Assembly: GCA_003864495.1 (NCBI GenBank)
Contig: ML133394.1
Location: forward strand, 2,605,563-2,669,562
Source: Nemopilema nomurai
Lineage: Eukaryota; Cnidaria; Scyphozoa; Rhizostomeae; Rhizostomatidae
DNA length: 64,000 bases
Reading direction: 5' to 3'
A program made the translations under genes and the position numbers. Under the pieces are notes generated by a model. The model saw only the letters and a list, made by a program, of their open reading frames with translations, did no database searches and was not told the origin of the DNA. Positions within the stretch are counted from its first letter, which is position 1, and the number at the start of each line of letters is the position of its first letter. Positions 35,101 through 48,737 of this stretch are shown here, one piece after another.

Positions 35101-37185
35101 TTCTATGCAGTAAAAAACAAAGATGATTATCAAGCAACAACCTTGAGAGCTTAAACGATTTTCAAATAAAAGCTCAAAACTTTAAAACTCTCAGTATCAG
35201 ATCAATATAATGATGTAAGAGATGGGAAAGAATCCAGTGCGGAACAGCTGTGAAAGGGCCATAAATGCTCTTCTCAAACTAGCATCAGTATGCCCAAAGG
35301 TGTAAAAAAGAAACGATAAACGAGAAGGACAGGTGGAGAGTAGATTCTAACGAAAGGATAGGAGAAGAATATGCAACGGACACGTGATGACAATCTTCGA
35401 CGAAGAGATTAAATGAAATGAGAATACTAAGGATGAAATTGTACGAGCACTCATTGAGTAGGTCGTTGGAGAGTATAAATTAAAAACAATTAAAAAGATG
35501 AAACAGGGAAAGCAGCTGGGCCCTCGAATATAGATCTAGAACTCAAAACTGCTAGTGCGTAGATTTGGGTTTCAATAAAAATTAAACACTTTCATCAAAC
35601 GTCTCATCACAAGCGGTTGCTGTAAAATGGCAGTGCATGCAGAAGCAACTACTCGATTGCAATAATTCAGGGAATGTTGTAAACTATTGACTGGAACAAT
35701 GTTAACATTGAAGGTGAAATCTCATCGAATTATAGGAGCCGTGTAACGGAAAGGATTTTACAGGCCAGTGAAACACTGGCATAAGGATAACATAAAATAG
35801 TAGTTTTGAGAAGGACCAAAAAACCTATGGTGAGAAAGATGGGCAGGCTGAAACTGAGACATTAGAGGATCGCTGCTACGTTCATGGATATGCTAGGCTT
35901 GGAACAAATGGTAGATATACTTTAAAGAAAAAGTCTTGAGTTGCTTTCAGTACATATTCGAAAGAAGCAAGGACTTTATATTTTGAAGAGAGAAGCTGAC
36001 TCTTTTGGTTGGATGAAAGAGCAAAAACAACCGACAAAGTCACGATAAAAAGCAACCTTGAAGAGGAAACAAAGAATTGCAGCTAAACGACGAAGGACGA
36101 GCAAAAGAGAGAGAAATGCCACAAGATAAACAAAATAATTGTTTCAGGCCACAAGTCAACCCATCCAACCACTTCCAACTCGACCAAAAAGCATTCAAAA
36201 TGCAAGAATGTTTTAAGGATAATGAAGATGTTGAGGGCTATGGAAAGGTAATGAAGATGATGATCAAGATGACGATGAAGATTAGGTTATGATGAAGATG
36301 ATGATCAACATGATGAAGATAAAATCCTAACAATTACAAAACAGAGAGAGAAATAGAAGTGCAACAATGTTTGTATCAACGAACTTCCAATTCAAAAAGA
36401 ATAACCTCAAAACCAAGACTGTACTACGACCCTCACCTAACTCGCCAAGGACCGACCGACCAAAAATAACTCTTTTATACATCCTAGTAAGCCATCCTTG
36501 AGTTGTCAGCCCTTCAAATGTTCTATGAGTAAAAAACAAAGATGATTATCAAGCAACAACCTTGAGAGCTTAAACGATTTTCAAATAAAAGCTCAAAACT
36601 TTAAAACTCTCAGTATCAGATCAATATAATGATGTAAGAGATGGGAAAGAATCCAGTGTGGAACAGCTGTGAAAGGGCCATAAATGCTCTTCTCAAACTA
36701 GCATCAGTATGCCCAAAGGTGTAAAAAAGAAACGATAAACGAGAAGGACAGGTGGAGAGTAGATTCTAACGAAAGGATAGGAGAAGAATATGCAACGGAC
36801 ACGTGATGACAATCTTCGACGAAGAGATTAAATGAAATGAGAATACTAAGGATGAAATTGTACGAGCACTCATTGAGTAGGTCGTTGGAGAGTATAAATT
36901 AAAAGCAATTAAAAAGATGAAACAGGGAAAGCAGCTGGGCCCTCGAATATAGATCTAGAACTCAAAACTGCTAGTGCGTAGATTTGGGTTTCAATAAAAA
37001 TTAAACACTTTCATCAAACGTCTCATCACAAGCGGTTGCTGTAAAATGGCAGTGCATGCAGAAGCAACTACTCGATTGCAATAATTCAGGGAATGTTTGT
37101 AACTATTGACTGGAACAATGTTAACATTGAAGTGAAATCTCATCGAATTATAGGAGCCGTGTAACGGAAAGGATTTTACAGGCCA
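29135..37185. repeat. Higher-order repeat block 2 (L-S-L-S-S), 8051 bp
   Basis: Units start at 29135, 31029, 32448, 34346, 35768. The second unit (31029) carries the 'gtcgtaaac' and 'ggtcaaatc' variants near 32357-32400. The fifth unit (35768) carries 'gatgttgagggctatgg' near 36228, shared with the fifth unit of block 3 and giving Glu for Lys in the A frame. Confidence 0.85.
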
Positions 37186-40100
37186 GTGAAACACTGGCAT
37201 AAGGATAACATAAAATAGTAGTTTTGAGAAGGACCAAAAAACCTATGGTGAGAAAGATGGGCAGGCTGAAACTGAGACATTAGAGGATCGCTGCTACGTT
37301 CATGGATATGCTAGGCTTGGAACAAATGGTAGATATACTTTAAAGAAAAAGTCTTGAGTTGCTTTCAGTACATATTCGAAAGAAGCAAGGACTTTATATT
37401 TTGAAGACAGAAGCTGACTCTTTTGGTTGGATGAAAGAGCAAAAACAACCGACAAAGTCACGATAAAAAGCAACCTTGAAGAGGAAACAAAGAATTGCAG
37501 CTAAACGACGAAGGACGAGCAAAAGAGAGAGAAATGCCACAAGATAAACAAAATAATTGTTTCAGGCCACAAGTCAACCCATCCAACCACTTCCAACTCG
37601 ACCAAAAAGCATTCAAAATGCAAGAATGTTTTAAGGATAATGAAGATGTTAAGGCTATGGAAAGGTAATGAAGATGATGATCAAGATGACGATGAAGATT
37701 AGGTTATGATGAAGATGATGATCAACATGATGAAGATGAAATCCTAACAATTACAAAACGAGGAGAGAGAAATAGAAGTGAAACAATGTTTATATCAACG
37801 ATCTTACAATTGAAAAAGAATAACCTCAAAACCAAGACTGTACTACGACCCTCACCTAACTCGCCAAGGACCGACCGACCAAAAAAACTCTTTTATACAT
37901 CTGAGTAAGCCATCCTTAAGTTGTCACGGGACAAAGCAACCTTGAAGAAGAAACAAAGAAGTGCAGCTAAACGACGAAGGACGAGCAAAAAAGAGAGAAA
38001 TGCCGCAAGGGCAAAAACAAACTGTTTCAGGCCACAAATCAACCCATCCAATAACTACCAACTCGACCAAACAGTATACAAACTTCAAGACGATGATGAG
38101 GATGATGAGGATGATGAAGATTTTTAAGGGCCAAGGAAAGGTTATCAAGATGATGATCAAGATGACCATGAAGATTAGGTTATGATGAAGATGATGAGCA
38201 ACATGATGAAGATAAAATCCTAACAATTACAAAACAAAGAGAGAGAAATAGAAGTGCAACAATGTTTGTATCAACGAACTTCCAATTCAAAAAGAATAAC
38301 CTCAAAACCAAGACTGTACTACGACCCTCACCTAACTCGCCAAGGACCGACCGACCAAAAATAACTCTTTTATACATCCTAGTAAGCCATCCTTGAGTTG
38401 TCAGCCCTTCAAATGTTCTATGCAGTAAAAAACAAAGATGATTATCAAGCAACAACCTTGAGAGCTTAAACGATTTTCAAATAAAAGCTCAAAACTTTAA
38501 AACTCACAGTATCAGATCAATATAATGATGTAAGAGATGGGAAAGAATCCAGTGCGGAACAGCTGTGAAAGGGCCATAAATGCTCTTCTCAAACTAGCAT
38601 CAGTATGCCCAAAGGTGTAAAAAGAAACGATAAACGAGAAGGACAGGTGGAGAGTAGATTCTAACGAAAGGATAGGAGAAGAATATGCAACGGACACGTG
38701 ATGACAATCTTCGACGAAGAGATTAAATGAAATGAGAATACTAAGGATGAAATTGTACGAGCACTCATTGAGTAGGTCGTTGGAGAGTATAAATTAAAAA
38801 CAATTAAAAAGATAAAACAGGGAAAGCAGCTGGGCCCTCGAATATAGATCTAGAACTCAAAACTGCTAGTGCGTAGATTTGGGTTTAAATAAAAATTAAA
38901 CACTTTCATCAAACGTCTCATCACAAGCGGTTGCTGTAAAATGGCAGTGCATGCAGAAGCAACCACTCGATTGCAATAATTCAGGGAATGTTGTAAACTA
39001 TTGACTGGAACTATGTTAACATTGAAGGTGAAATCTCATCGAATTATAGGAGCCGTGTAACGGAAAGGATTTTACAGGCCAGTGAAACACTGGCATAAGG
39101 ATAACACAAAATAGTAGTTTTGAGAAGGACCAAAAAACCTATGGTGAGAAAGATGGGCAGGCTGAAACTGAGACATTAGAGGATCGCTGCTACGTTCATG
39201 GATATGCTAGGCTTGGAACAAATGGTAGATATACTTTAAAGAAAAAGTCTTGAGTTGCTTTCAGTACATATTCGAAAGAAGCAAGGACTTTATATTTTGA
39301 AGACAGAAGCTGACTCTTTTGGTTGGATGAAAGAGCAAAAACAACCGACAAAGTCACGATAAAAAGCAACCTTGAAGAGGAAACAAAGAATTGCAGCTAA
39401 ACGACGAAGGACGAGCAAAAGAGAGAGAAATGCCACAAGATAAACAAAATAATTGTTTCAGGCCACAAGTCAACCCATCCAACCACTTCCAACTCGACCA
39501 AAAAGCATTCAAAATGCAAGAATGTTTTAAGGATAATGAAGATGTTAAGGGCTATGGAAAGGTAATGAAGATGATGATCAAGATGACGATGAAGATTAGG
39601 TTATGATGAAGATGATGATCAACATGATGAAGATAAAATCCTAACAATTACAAAAAGAAGAGAGAGAAATAGAAGTGCAACAATGTTTGTATCAACGAAC
39701 TTCCAATTCAAAAAGAATAACCTCAAAACCAAGACTGTACTACGACCCTCACCTAACTCGCCAAGGACCGACCGACCAAAAATAACTCTTTTATACATCC
39801 TAGTAAGCCATCCTTGAGTTGTCAGCCCTTCAAATGTTCTATGCAGTAAAAAACAAAGATGATTATCAAGCAACAACCTTGAGAGCTTAAACGATTTTCA
39901 AATAAAAGCTCAAAACTTTAAAACTCTCAGTATCAGATCAATGTAATGATGTAAGAGATGGGAAAGAATCCAGTGCGGAACAGCTGTGAAAGGGCCATAA
40001 ATGCTCTTCTCAAACTAGCATCAGTATGCCCAAAGGTGTAAAAAAGAAACGATAAACGAGAAGGACAGGTGGAGAGTAGATTCTAACGAAAGGATAGGAG

Positions 40101-43100
40101 AAGAATATGCAACGGACACGTGATGACAATCTTCGACGAAGAGATTAAATGAAATGAGAATACTAAGGATGAAATTGTACGAGCACTCATTGAGTAGGTC
40201 GTTGGAGAGTATAAATTAAAAACAATTAAAAAGATAAAACAGGGAAAGCAGCTGGGCCCTCGAATATAGATCTAGAACTCAAAACTGCTAGTGCGTAGAT
40301 TTGGGTTTCAATAAAAATTAAACACTTTTTATCAAACGTCTCATCACAAGCGGTTGCTGTAAAATGCAGTTGCATGCAGAAGCAACTACTCGATTGCAAT
40401 AATTCAGGGAATGTCGTAAACTATTGACTGGAACAATGTTAACATTGAAGGTCAAATCTCATCGAATTATAGGAGCCGTGTAACGGAAAGGATTTTACAG
40501 GCCAGTGAAACACTGGCATAAGGATAACATAAAATAGTAGTTTTGAGAAGGACCAAAAAACCTATGGTGAGAAAGATGGGCAGGCTGAAACTGAGACATT
40601 AGAGGATCGCTGCTACGTTCATGGATATGCTAGGCTTGGAACAAATGGTAGATATACTTTAAAGAAAAAGTCTTGAGTTGCTTTCAGTACATATTCGAAA
40701 GAAGCAAGGACTTTATATTTTGAAGACAGAAGCTGACTCTTTTGGTTGGATGAAAGAGCAAAAACAACCGACAAAGTCACGATAAAAAGCAACCTTGAAG
40801 AGGAAACAAAGAATTGCAGCTAAACGACGAAGGACGAGCAAAAGAGAGAGAAATGCCACAAGATAAACAAAATAATTGTTTCAGGCCACAAGTCAACCCA
40901 TCCAACCACTTCCAACTCGACCAAAAAGCATTCAAAATGCAAGAATGTTTTAAGGATAATGAAGATGTTAAGGGCTATGGAAAGGTAATGAAGATGATGA
41001 TCAAGATGACGATGAAGATTAGGTTATGATGAAGATGATGATCAACATGATGAAGATGAAATCCTAACAATTACAAAACGAGGAGAGAGAAATAGAAGTG
41101 AAACAATGTTTATATCAACGATCTTACAATTGAAAAAGAATAACCTCAAAACCAAGACTGTACTACGACCCTCACCTAACTCGCCAAGGACCGACCGACC
41201 AAAAATAACTCTTTTATACATCTGAGTAAGCCATCCTTAAGTTGTCACGGGAAAAAGCAACCTTGAAGAAGAAACAAAGAAGTGCAGCTAAACGACGAAG
41301 GACGAGCAAAAAAGAGAGAAATGCCGCAAGGGCAAAAACAAACTGTTTCAGGCCACAAATCAACCCATCCAATAACTACCAACTCGACCAAACAGTATAC
41401 AAACTTCAAGACGATGATGAGGATGATGAGGATGATGAAGATTTTTAAGGGCCAAGGAAAGGTTATCAAGATGATGATCAAGATGACCATGAAGATTAGG
41501 TTATGATGAAGATGATGAGCAACATGATGAAGATAAAATCCTAACAATTACAAAACAAAGAGAGAGAAATAGAAGTGCAACAATGTTTGTATCAACGAAC
41601 TTCCAATTCAAAAAGAATAACCTCAAAACCAAGACTGTACTACGACCCTCACCTAACTCGCCAAGGACCGACCGACCAAAAGTAACTCTTTTATACATCC
41701 TAGTAAGCCATCCTTGAGTTGCAGCCCTTCAAATGTTCTATGCAGTAAAAAACAAAGATGATTATCAAGCAACAACCTTGAGAGCTTAAACGATTTTCAA
41801 ATAAAAGCTCAAAACTTTAAAACTCTCAGTATCAGATCAATATAATGATGTAAGAGATGGGAAAGAATCCAGTGTGGAACAGCTGTGAAAGGGCCATAAA
41901 TGCTCTTCTCAAACTAGCATCAGTATGCCCAAAGGTGTAAAAAAGAAACGATAAACGAGAAGGACAGGTGGAGAGTAGATTCTAACGAAAGGATAGGAGA
42001 AGAATATGCAACGGACACGTGATGACAATCTTCGACGAAGAGATTAAATGAAATGAGAATACTAAGGATGAAATTGTACGAGCACTCATTGAGTAGGTCG
42101 TTGGAGAGTATAAATTAAAAGCAATTAAAAAGATGAAACAGGGAAAGCAGCTGGGCCCTCGAATATAGATCTAGAACTCAAAACTGCTAGTGCGTAGATT
42201 TGGGTTTCAATAAAAATTAACACTTTCATCAAACGTCTCATCACAAGCGGTTGCTGTAAAATGGCAGTGCATGCAGAAGCAACTACTCGATTGCAATAAT
42301 TCAGGGAATGTTGTAAACTATTGACTGGAACAATGTTAACATTGAAGGTGAAATCTCATCGAATTATAGGAGCCGTGTAACGGAAAGGATTTTACAGGCC
42401 AGTGAAACACTGGCATAAGGATAACATAAAATAGTAGTTTTGAGAAGGACCAAAAAACCTATGGTGAGAAAGATGGGCAGGCTGAAACTGAGACATTAGA
42501 GGATCGCTGCTACGTTCATGGATATGCTAGGCTTGGAACAAATGGTAGATATACTTTAAAGAAAAAGTCTTGAGTTGCTTTCAGTACATATTCGAAAGAA
42601 GCAAGGACTTTATATTTTGAAGACAGAAGCTGACTCTTTTGGTTGGATGAAAGAGCAAAAACAACCGACAAAGTCACGATAAAAAGCAACCTTGAAGAGG
42701 AAACAAAGAATTGCAGCTAAACGACGAAGGACGAGCAAAAGAGAGAGAAATGCCACAAGATAAACAAAATAATTGTTTCAGGCCACAAGTCAACCCATCC
42801 AACCACTTCCAACTCGACCAAAAAGCATTCAAAATGCAAGAATGTTTTAAGGATAATGAAGATGTTAAGGGCTATGGAAAGGTAATGAAGATGATGATCA
42901 AGATGACGATGAAGATTAGGTTATGATGAAGATGATGATCAACATGATGAAGATAAAATCCTAACAATTACAAAACAAGAGAGAGAAATAGAAGTGCAAC
43001 AATGTTTGTATCAACGAACTTCCAATTCAAAAAGAATAACCTCAAACCAAGACTGTACTACGACCCTCACCTAACTCGCCAAGGACCGACCGACCAAAAG

Positions 43101-45243
43101 TAACTCTTTTATACATCCTAGTAAGCCATCCTTGAGTTGCCAGCCCTTCAAATGTTCTATGCAGTAAAAAACAAAGATGATTATCAAGCAACAACCTTGA
43201 GAGCTTAAACGATTTTCAAATAAAAGCTCAAAACTTTAAAACTCTCAGTATCAGATCAATATAATGATGTAAGAGATGGGAAAGAATCCAGTGTGGAACA
43301 GCTGTGAAAGGGCCATAAATGCTCTTCTCAAACTAGCATCAGTATGCCCAAAGGTGTAAAAAAGAAACGATAAACGAGAAGGACAGGTGGAGAGTAGATT
43401 CTAACGAAAGGATAGGAGAAGAATATGCAACGGACACGTGATGACAATCTTCGACGAAGAGATTAAATGAAATGAGAATACTAAGGATGAAATTGTACGA
43501 GCACTCATTGAGTAGGTCGTTGGAGAGTATAAATTAAAAGCAATTAAAAAGATGAAACAGGGAAAGCAGCTGGGCCCTCGAATATAGATCTAGAACTCAA
43601 AACTGCTAGTGCGTAGATTTGGGTTTCAATAAAAATTAAACACTTTCATCAAACGTCTCATCACAAGCGGTTGCTGTAAAATGGCAGTGCATGCAGAAGC
43701 AACTACTCGATTGCAATAATTCAGGGAATGTTGTAAACTATTGACTGGAACAATGTTAACATTGAAGGTGAAATCTCATCGAATTATAGGAGCCGTGTAA
43801 CGGAAAGGATTTTACAGGCCAGTGAAACACTGGCATAAGGATAACATAAAATAGTAGTTTTGAGAAGGACCAAAAAACCTATGGTGAGAAAGATGGGCAG
43901 GCTGAAACTGAGACATTAGAGGATCGCTGCTACGTTCATGGATATGCTAGGCTTGGAACAAATGGTAGATATACTTTAAAGAAAAAGTCTTGAGTTGCTT
44001 TCAGTACATATTCGAAAGAAGCAGGACTTTATATTTTGAAGACAGAAGCTGACTCTTTTGGTTGGATGAAAGAGCAAAAACAACCGACAAAGTCACGATA
44101 AAAAGCAACCTTGAAGAGGAAACAAAGAATTGCAGCTAAACGACGAAGGACGAGCAAAAGAGAGAGAGAAATGCCACAAGATAAACAAAATAATTGTTTC
44201 AGGCCACAAGTCAACCCATCCAACCACTTCCAACTCGACCAAAAAGCATTCAAAATGCAAGAATGTTTTAAGGATAATGAAGATGTTGAGGGCTATGGAA
44301 AGGTAATGAAGATGATGATCAAGATGACGATGAAGATTAGGTTATTATGAAGATGATGATCAACATGATGAAGATAAAATCCTAACAATTACAAAACAAA
44401 GAGAGAGAAATAGAAGTGCAACAATGTTTGTATCAACGAACTTCCAATTCAAAAAGAATAACCTCAAAACCAAGACTGTACTACGACCCTCACCTAACTC
44501 GCCAAGGACCGTCCGACCAAAAATAACTCTTTTATACATCCTAGTAAGCCATCCTTGAGTTGTCAGCCCTTCAAATGTTCTATGCAGTAAAAAACAAAGA
44601 TGATTATCAAGAAACAACCTTGAGAGCTTAAACGATTTTCAAATAAAAGCTCAAAACTTTAAAACTCTCAGTATCAGATCAATAAAATGATGTAAGAGAT
44701 GGGAAAGAATCCAGTGTGGAACAGCTGTGAAAGGGCCATAAATGCTCTTCTCAAACTAGCATCAGTATGCCCAAAGGTGTAAAAAAGAAACGATAAACGA
44801 GAAGGACAGGTGGAGAGTAGATTCTAACGAAAGGATAGGAGAAGAATATGCAACGGACACGTGATGACAATCTTCGACGAAGAGATTAAATGAAATGAGA
44901 ATACTAAGGATGAAATTGTACGAGCACTCATTGAGTAGGTCGTTGGAGAGTATAAATTAAAACAATTAAAAAGATGAAACAGGGAAAGCAGCTGGGCCCT
45001 CGAATATAGATCTAGAACTCAAAACTGCTAGTGCGTAGATTTGGGTTTCAAATAAAAATTAAACACTTTCATCAAACGTCTCATCACAAGCGGTTGCTGT
45101 AAAATGGCAGTGCATGCAGAAGCAACTACTCGATTGCAATAATTCAGGAATGTTGTAAACTATTGACTGGAACAATGTTAACATTGAAGGTGAAATCTCA
45201 TCGAATTATAGGAGCCGTGTAACGGAAAGGATTTTACAGGCCA
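37186..45243. repeat. Higher-order repeat block 3 (L-S-L-S-S), 8058 bp
   Basis: Units start at 37186, 39082, 40505, 42402, 43822. The same diagnostic variants recur: 'gtcgtaaac' and 'ggtcaaatc' near 40413-40455, and 'gatgttgagggctatgg' near 44282. The fifth unit also has one extra GA (44160-44170), joining two A-frame pieces into one 79-codon frame. Confidence 0.85.
43822..43822. other. Unit boundary example: perfect hairpin
   Basis: GCCAGTG-AAA-CACTGGC (17 bp, spanning 43818-43834) is a perfect 7-bp stem with a 3-nt loop at the chosen unit boundary. It recurs at nearly every array boundary, for example 1871-1887, and is damaged at the edge or aberrant units (3335, 13561, 17347, 19202, 62705). 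About 60-70 bp upstream of it each unit also has the palindrome CAATGTTAACATTG (for example 1805-1818). Confidence 0.85.
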
Positions 45244-47185
45244 GTGAAACACTGGCATAAGGATAACACAAAATAGTAGTTTTGAGAAGGACCAAAAAAC
45301 CTATGGTGAGAAAGATGGGCAGGCTGAAACTGAGACATTAGAGGATCGCTGCTACGTTCATGGATATGCTAGGCTTGGAACAAATGGTAGATATACTTTA
45401 AAGAAAAAGTCTTGAGTTGCTTTCAGTACATATTCGAAAGAAGCAAGGACTTTATATTTTGAAGACAGAAGCTGACTCTTTTGGTTGGATGAAAGAGCAA
45501 AAACAACCGACAAAGTCACGATAAAAAGCAACCTTGAAGAGGAAACAAAGAATTGCAGCTAAACGACGAAGGACGAGCAAAAGAGAGAGAAATGCCACAA
45601 GATAAACAAAATAATTGTTTCAGGCCACAAGTCAACCCATCCAACCACTTCCAACTCGACCAAAAAGCATTCAAAATGCAAGAATGTTTTAAGGATAATG
45701 AAGATGTTAAGGGCTATGGAAAGGTAATGAAGATGATGATCAAGATGACGATGAAGATTAGGTTATGATGAAGATGATGATCAACATGATGAAGATAAAT
45801 CCTAACAATTACAAAACGAGGAGAGAGAAATAGAAGTGAAACAATGTTTATATCAACGATCTTACAATTGAAAAAGAATAACCTCAAAACGAAGACTGTA
45901 CTACGACCCTCACCTAACTCGCCAAGGACCGACCGACCAAAAATAACTCTTTTATACATCTGAGTAAGCCATCCTTAAGTTGTCACGGGAAAAAGCAACC
46001 TTGAAGAAGAAACAAAGAAGTGCAGCTAAACGACGAAGGACGAGCAAAAAAGAGAGAAATGCCGCAAGGGCAAAAACAAACTGTTTCAGGCCACAAATCA
46101 ACCCATCCAATAACTACCAACTCGACCAAACAGTATACAAACTTCAAGACGATGATGAGGATGATGAGGATGATGAAGATTTTTAAGGGCCAAGGAAAGG
46201 TTATGAAGATGATGATCAAGATGACCATGAAGATTAGGTTATGATGAAGATGATGATCAACATGATGAAGATAAAATCCTAACAATTACAAAACAAAGAG
46301 AGAGAAATAGAAGTGCAACAATGTTTGTATCAACGAACTTCCAATTCAAAAAGAATAACCTCAAAACCAAGACTGTACTACGACCCTCACCTAACTCGCC
46401 AAGGACCGACCGACCAAAAATAACTCTTTTATACATCCTAGTAAGCCATCCTTGAGTTGTCAGCCCTTCAAATGTTCTATGCAGTAAAAAACAAAGATGA
46501 TTATCAAGCAACAACCTTGAGAGCTTAAACGATTTTCAAATAAAAGCTCAAAACTTTAAAACTCTCAGTATCAGATCAATATAATGATGTAAGAGATGGG
46601 AAAGAATCCAGTATGGAACAGCTGTGAAAGGGCCATAAATGCTCTTCTCAAACTAGCATCAGTATGCCCAAAGGTGTAAAAAAGAAACGATAAACGAGAA
46701 GGACAGGTGGAGAGTAGATTCTAACGAAAGGATAGGAGAAGAATATGCAACGGACACGTGATGACAATCTTCGACGAAGAGATTAAATGAAATGAGAATA
46801 CTAAGGATGAAATTGTACGAGGACTCATTGAGTAGGTCGCTGGAGAGTATAAATTAAAATCAATTAAAAAGATGAAACAGGGAAAGCAGCTGGGCCCTCG
46901 AATATAGATCTAGAACTCAAAACTGCTAGTGCGTAGATTTGGGTTTAAATAAAAATTAAACACTTTCATCAAACGTCTACTCACAAAGCGATGGGACGTT
47001 TCTTCTACATAGGTGAAAGGCTTACTGTTAGCGGCTGTTGTAAAACGGCAGTGCATGCAAGAGCAACTACTCGATTGCAATACTTCAGGTAATGTTGTAA
47101 ACCATTGACTGGAACAATGTTAACATTGAAGGTCAAATCTCATCGAATTATAGGAGCTGTGTAACGGAAAGGATTTTACAGGCCA
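45244..47185. repeat. Array-terminal long unit
   Basis: 1942 bp. Has both subrepeats, plus the edge variants 'gtatggaacagc', 'ggactcattgag' and 'gtcgctggag' and the extra segment of about 55 bp (46975-47035) otherwise seen only at 3129-3195. It is the long-form counterpart of the short edge unit at 1875-3338. Confidence 0.85.
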
Positions 47186-47844
47186 GTGAAACACTGTCAA
47201 AAGGATAACATAAGATGGTAGTTTTGTGAGGGACCGAAAAAACCTATGGTTAGAGAGATGGGCAAGCTGAAACTGAGACACAAGTGGATTACTCATGTGT
47301 TGATGGACATGACAGTCTTGAAAGAAATGGTAAATAGGAAAGCAAAACAAAAATGCATTGAGTAGCTTTCAGTACATATTTAGGACACAGAAGGATGTCA
47401 GGTTTCTCACAACTATCCATCAGCAAGAATAAATCCACTGCTATCTAAGGTGGGTCAGCTATATATATTTCCTTTACCTTTTAAAAACGAGTGTTTGTGT
47501 GAACTGTAAGCATCGGAAACCATGCAACAAAATGAAGTCGTTTATTATCAATGGACCAATAATTGGCGTTTGAAAGTTTTCCGGTAAATCAGCATGAGCA
47601 ATTGCATGCCATTTCCAGTAAGGCCTGCTTGAAGTGAATCAACCCAGCCATTTCCAACTCAACAAAACAGTATAAAAACTGCAAGGTGATGATGAAGATG
47701 ATGAAGATTATGATCAAGATGGCGATGAGGATTGTGATGAAGAAGTTGATCTTGAAACTGAACAACAACAAAACAATGATAAGATGAAAGGAACGTGAAC
47801 TTCTGGCTATGTCCACAAAGTTTACATTCATCTGGTCTTCAAAC

Positions 47845-48253
47845 TCACATTGATTGGTCAAAAACTGGTCCCCCACAACTTAGATTGGAACTGTTATGAT
47901 GTTTTTCCCTTGAAATGTCAGCACACTCATCCATCTCTGCTGTAAGAAAATAAAAACACTTGAGGAAGGAAAGTCTTTCAGTTCTGTAGTAATTCAGTTC
48001 TGTAGCAATTCAGTTCTGTAGCAATTCAGTTCTTTTCTCTTAGAGTGTAAAAGGGCAACCAAAGTTTCCTAAAAGTTGCTCTCTAGTTTAACCAATGAAA
48101 CAAAAAAACATGTACAGTAAAAACTGGAAGAGAGAAAGAAGAGTGACTGCTGTAAACAAAACTTTCACCTACTGGATAATTGACATTAAGTCTTAGTCTT
48201 TGAAACTCATCTTCACTGTTTAAAGACTGATCTAGTGTCACAAATCCCTGCAT
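47845..48253 (-). CDS. Candidate two-exon gene fragment, second copy
   Basis: Second copy of the unassigned minus-strand frame. Exon 1 is 48253-48169 (ATG at 48253), the donor is TAG|GTGAAAG, and exon 2 is 47939-47845 after TTTTATTTTCTTACAG. Frame and splice signals are unchanged. The SINE inserted at 48555 lies about 300 bp upstream of the putative ATG, in the same orientation. Same uncertainty as the block 1 copy. Confidence 0.3.
47978..48033. repeat. 16-bp minisatellite, copy 2
   Basis: Same copy number as at 5371-5426, so no expansion has occurred since the block duplicated. Confidence 0.9.
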
Positions 48254-48554
48254 CCTTTTATCTTAACAGTTCATGGCAAGGTAGGGCTTGAAAAGCAAAC
48301 ATTGTCTCATGGAAGAAACGCAAAGTTGTTATGAAGCCAAAACCTTCCAATTTTTCCTGCAACTTTAACACAATAAAGATTTCTTGAATGGCATTCTTAA
48401 TTCTTTGCATACACAAAAAGTATGAACCTTAAGCAATGTAAAATTACATGCTTTAAAAGAGAAGCAATCCCTCGTGCCTTCCCTCTGAGGCATTCAAAGC
48501 CCCCGGAAAAGGTTTTTGGCATTGATTTAAAATGTTTACATTGAACCATTTGAA

Positions 48555-48737
48555 AAGGTTAAGGCAACAGGATTTCATACGAAGGATCATAGAGAGTGCG
48601 GAAAAATAACCGACCCGAGCGGGACTCGAACTCACGACCCTCGACTTTGTACGTCAAGTGCTCTACCAACTGAGCTATCGGGTCATGCTTTCAAGCCAGC
48701 ACTCGAGGCCAAGCCATTTATCCGCACTGCCCCTCTC
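48555..48737 (-). mobile_element. tRNA-derived SINE insertion with 14-bp TSD
   Basis: The insert (183 bp) is bounded by ttgaaccatttgaa at 48541-48554 and 48738-48751. Block 1 has a single copy of that sequence (5935-5948) and no insert, so this is a clean insertion. Minus-strand order: a leader of about 53 nt (48737-48685), a tRNA-like head (48684-48612), then a tail of 57 nt ending near 'ccttaacctt' before the TSD. There is no A-rich tail; the end lacks simple repeats. Confidence 0.9.
48612..48684 (-). pseudogene. tRNA-like head of the SINE (not a functional tRNA gene)
   Basis: 73 nt. The acceptor arms GACCCGA/TCGGGTC pair perfectly. A box TAGCTCAGTTGGTAGAGC, B box GAGTTCGAGTCC. The anticodon arm folds only awkwardly (TTGAC/GTCGA with an extra base after the D-stem), and the T-stem has an A-C mismatch. 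It is embedded in a TSD-flanked insert, so it is a SINE promoter region. A tRNA-finder may report it as a tRNA or pseudogene. Confidence 0.85.

Larger units (their letters stand above)
13565..47185. repeat. Macrosatellite array II, 20 tandem units
   Basis: Unit starts, taken at GTGAAACACTGG: 13565, 15456, 17350, 19205, 21083, 22976, 24390, 26284, 27704, 29135, 31029, 32448, 34346, 35768, 37186, 39082, 40505, 42402, 43822, 45244. Eleven are long (1.85-1.94 kb) and nine short (1.41-1.43 kb). Long units contain subrepeat A (marker 'ttgaagaggaaacaaag') followed about 468 bp later by subrepeat B (marker 'ttgaagaagaaacaaag'). Short units contain one hybrid. Units are nearly identical by eye, differing in homopolymer lengths and scattered substitutions. 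No transposon ends were found, so this is tandem amplification. Part of the unit is related to sequence in the adjacent low-copy block. Confidence 0.97.

Noticed and set aside
13565..47185. CRISPR array or ribosomal DNA cluster
   Set aside because: Units of 1.4-1.9 kb have no short repeat and spacer pattern, and no rRNA-like conserved core is visible.
48612..48684. Functional tRNA gene
   Set aside because: The anticodon arm is irregular, the T-stem has a mismatch, and it is part of a TSD-flanked insert with SINE leader and tail.
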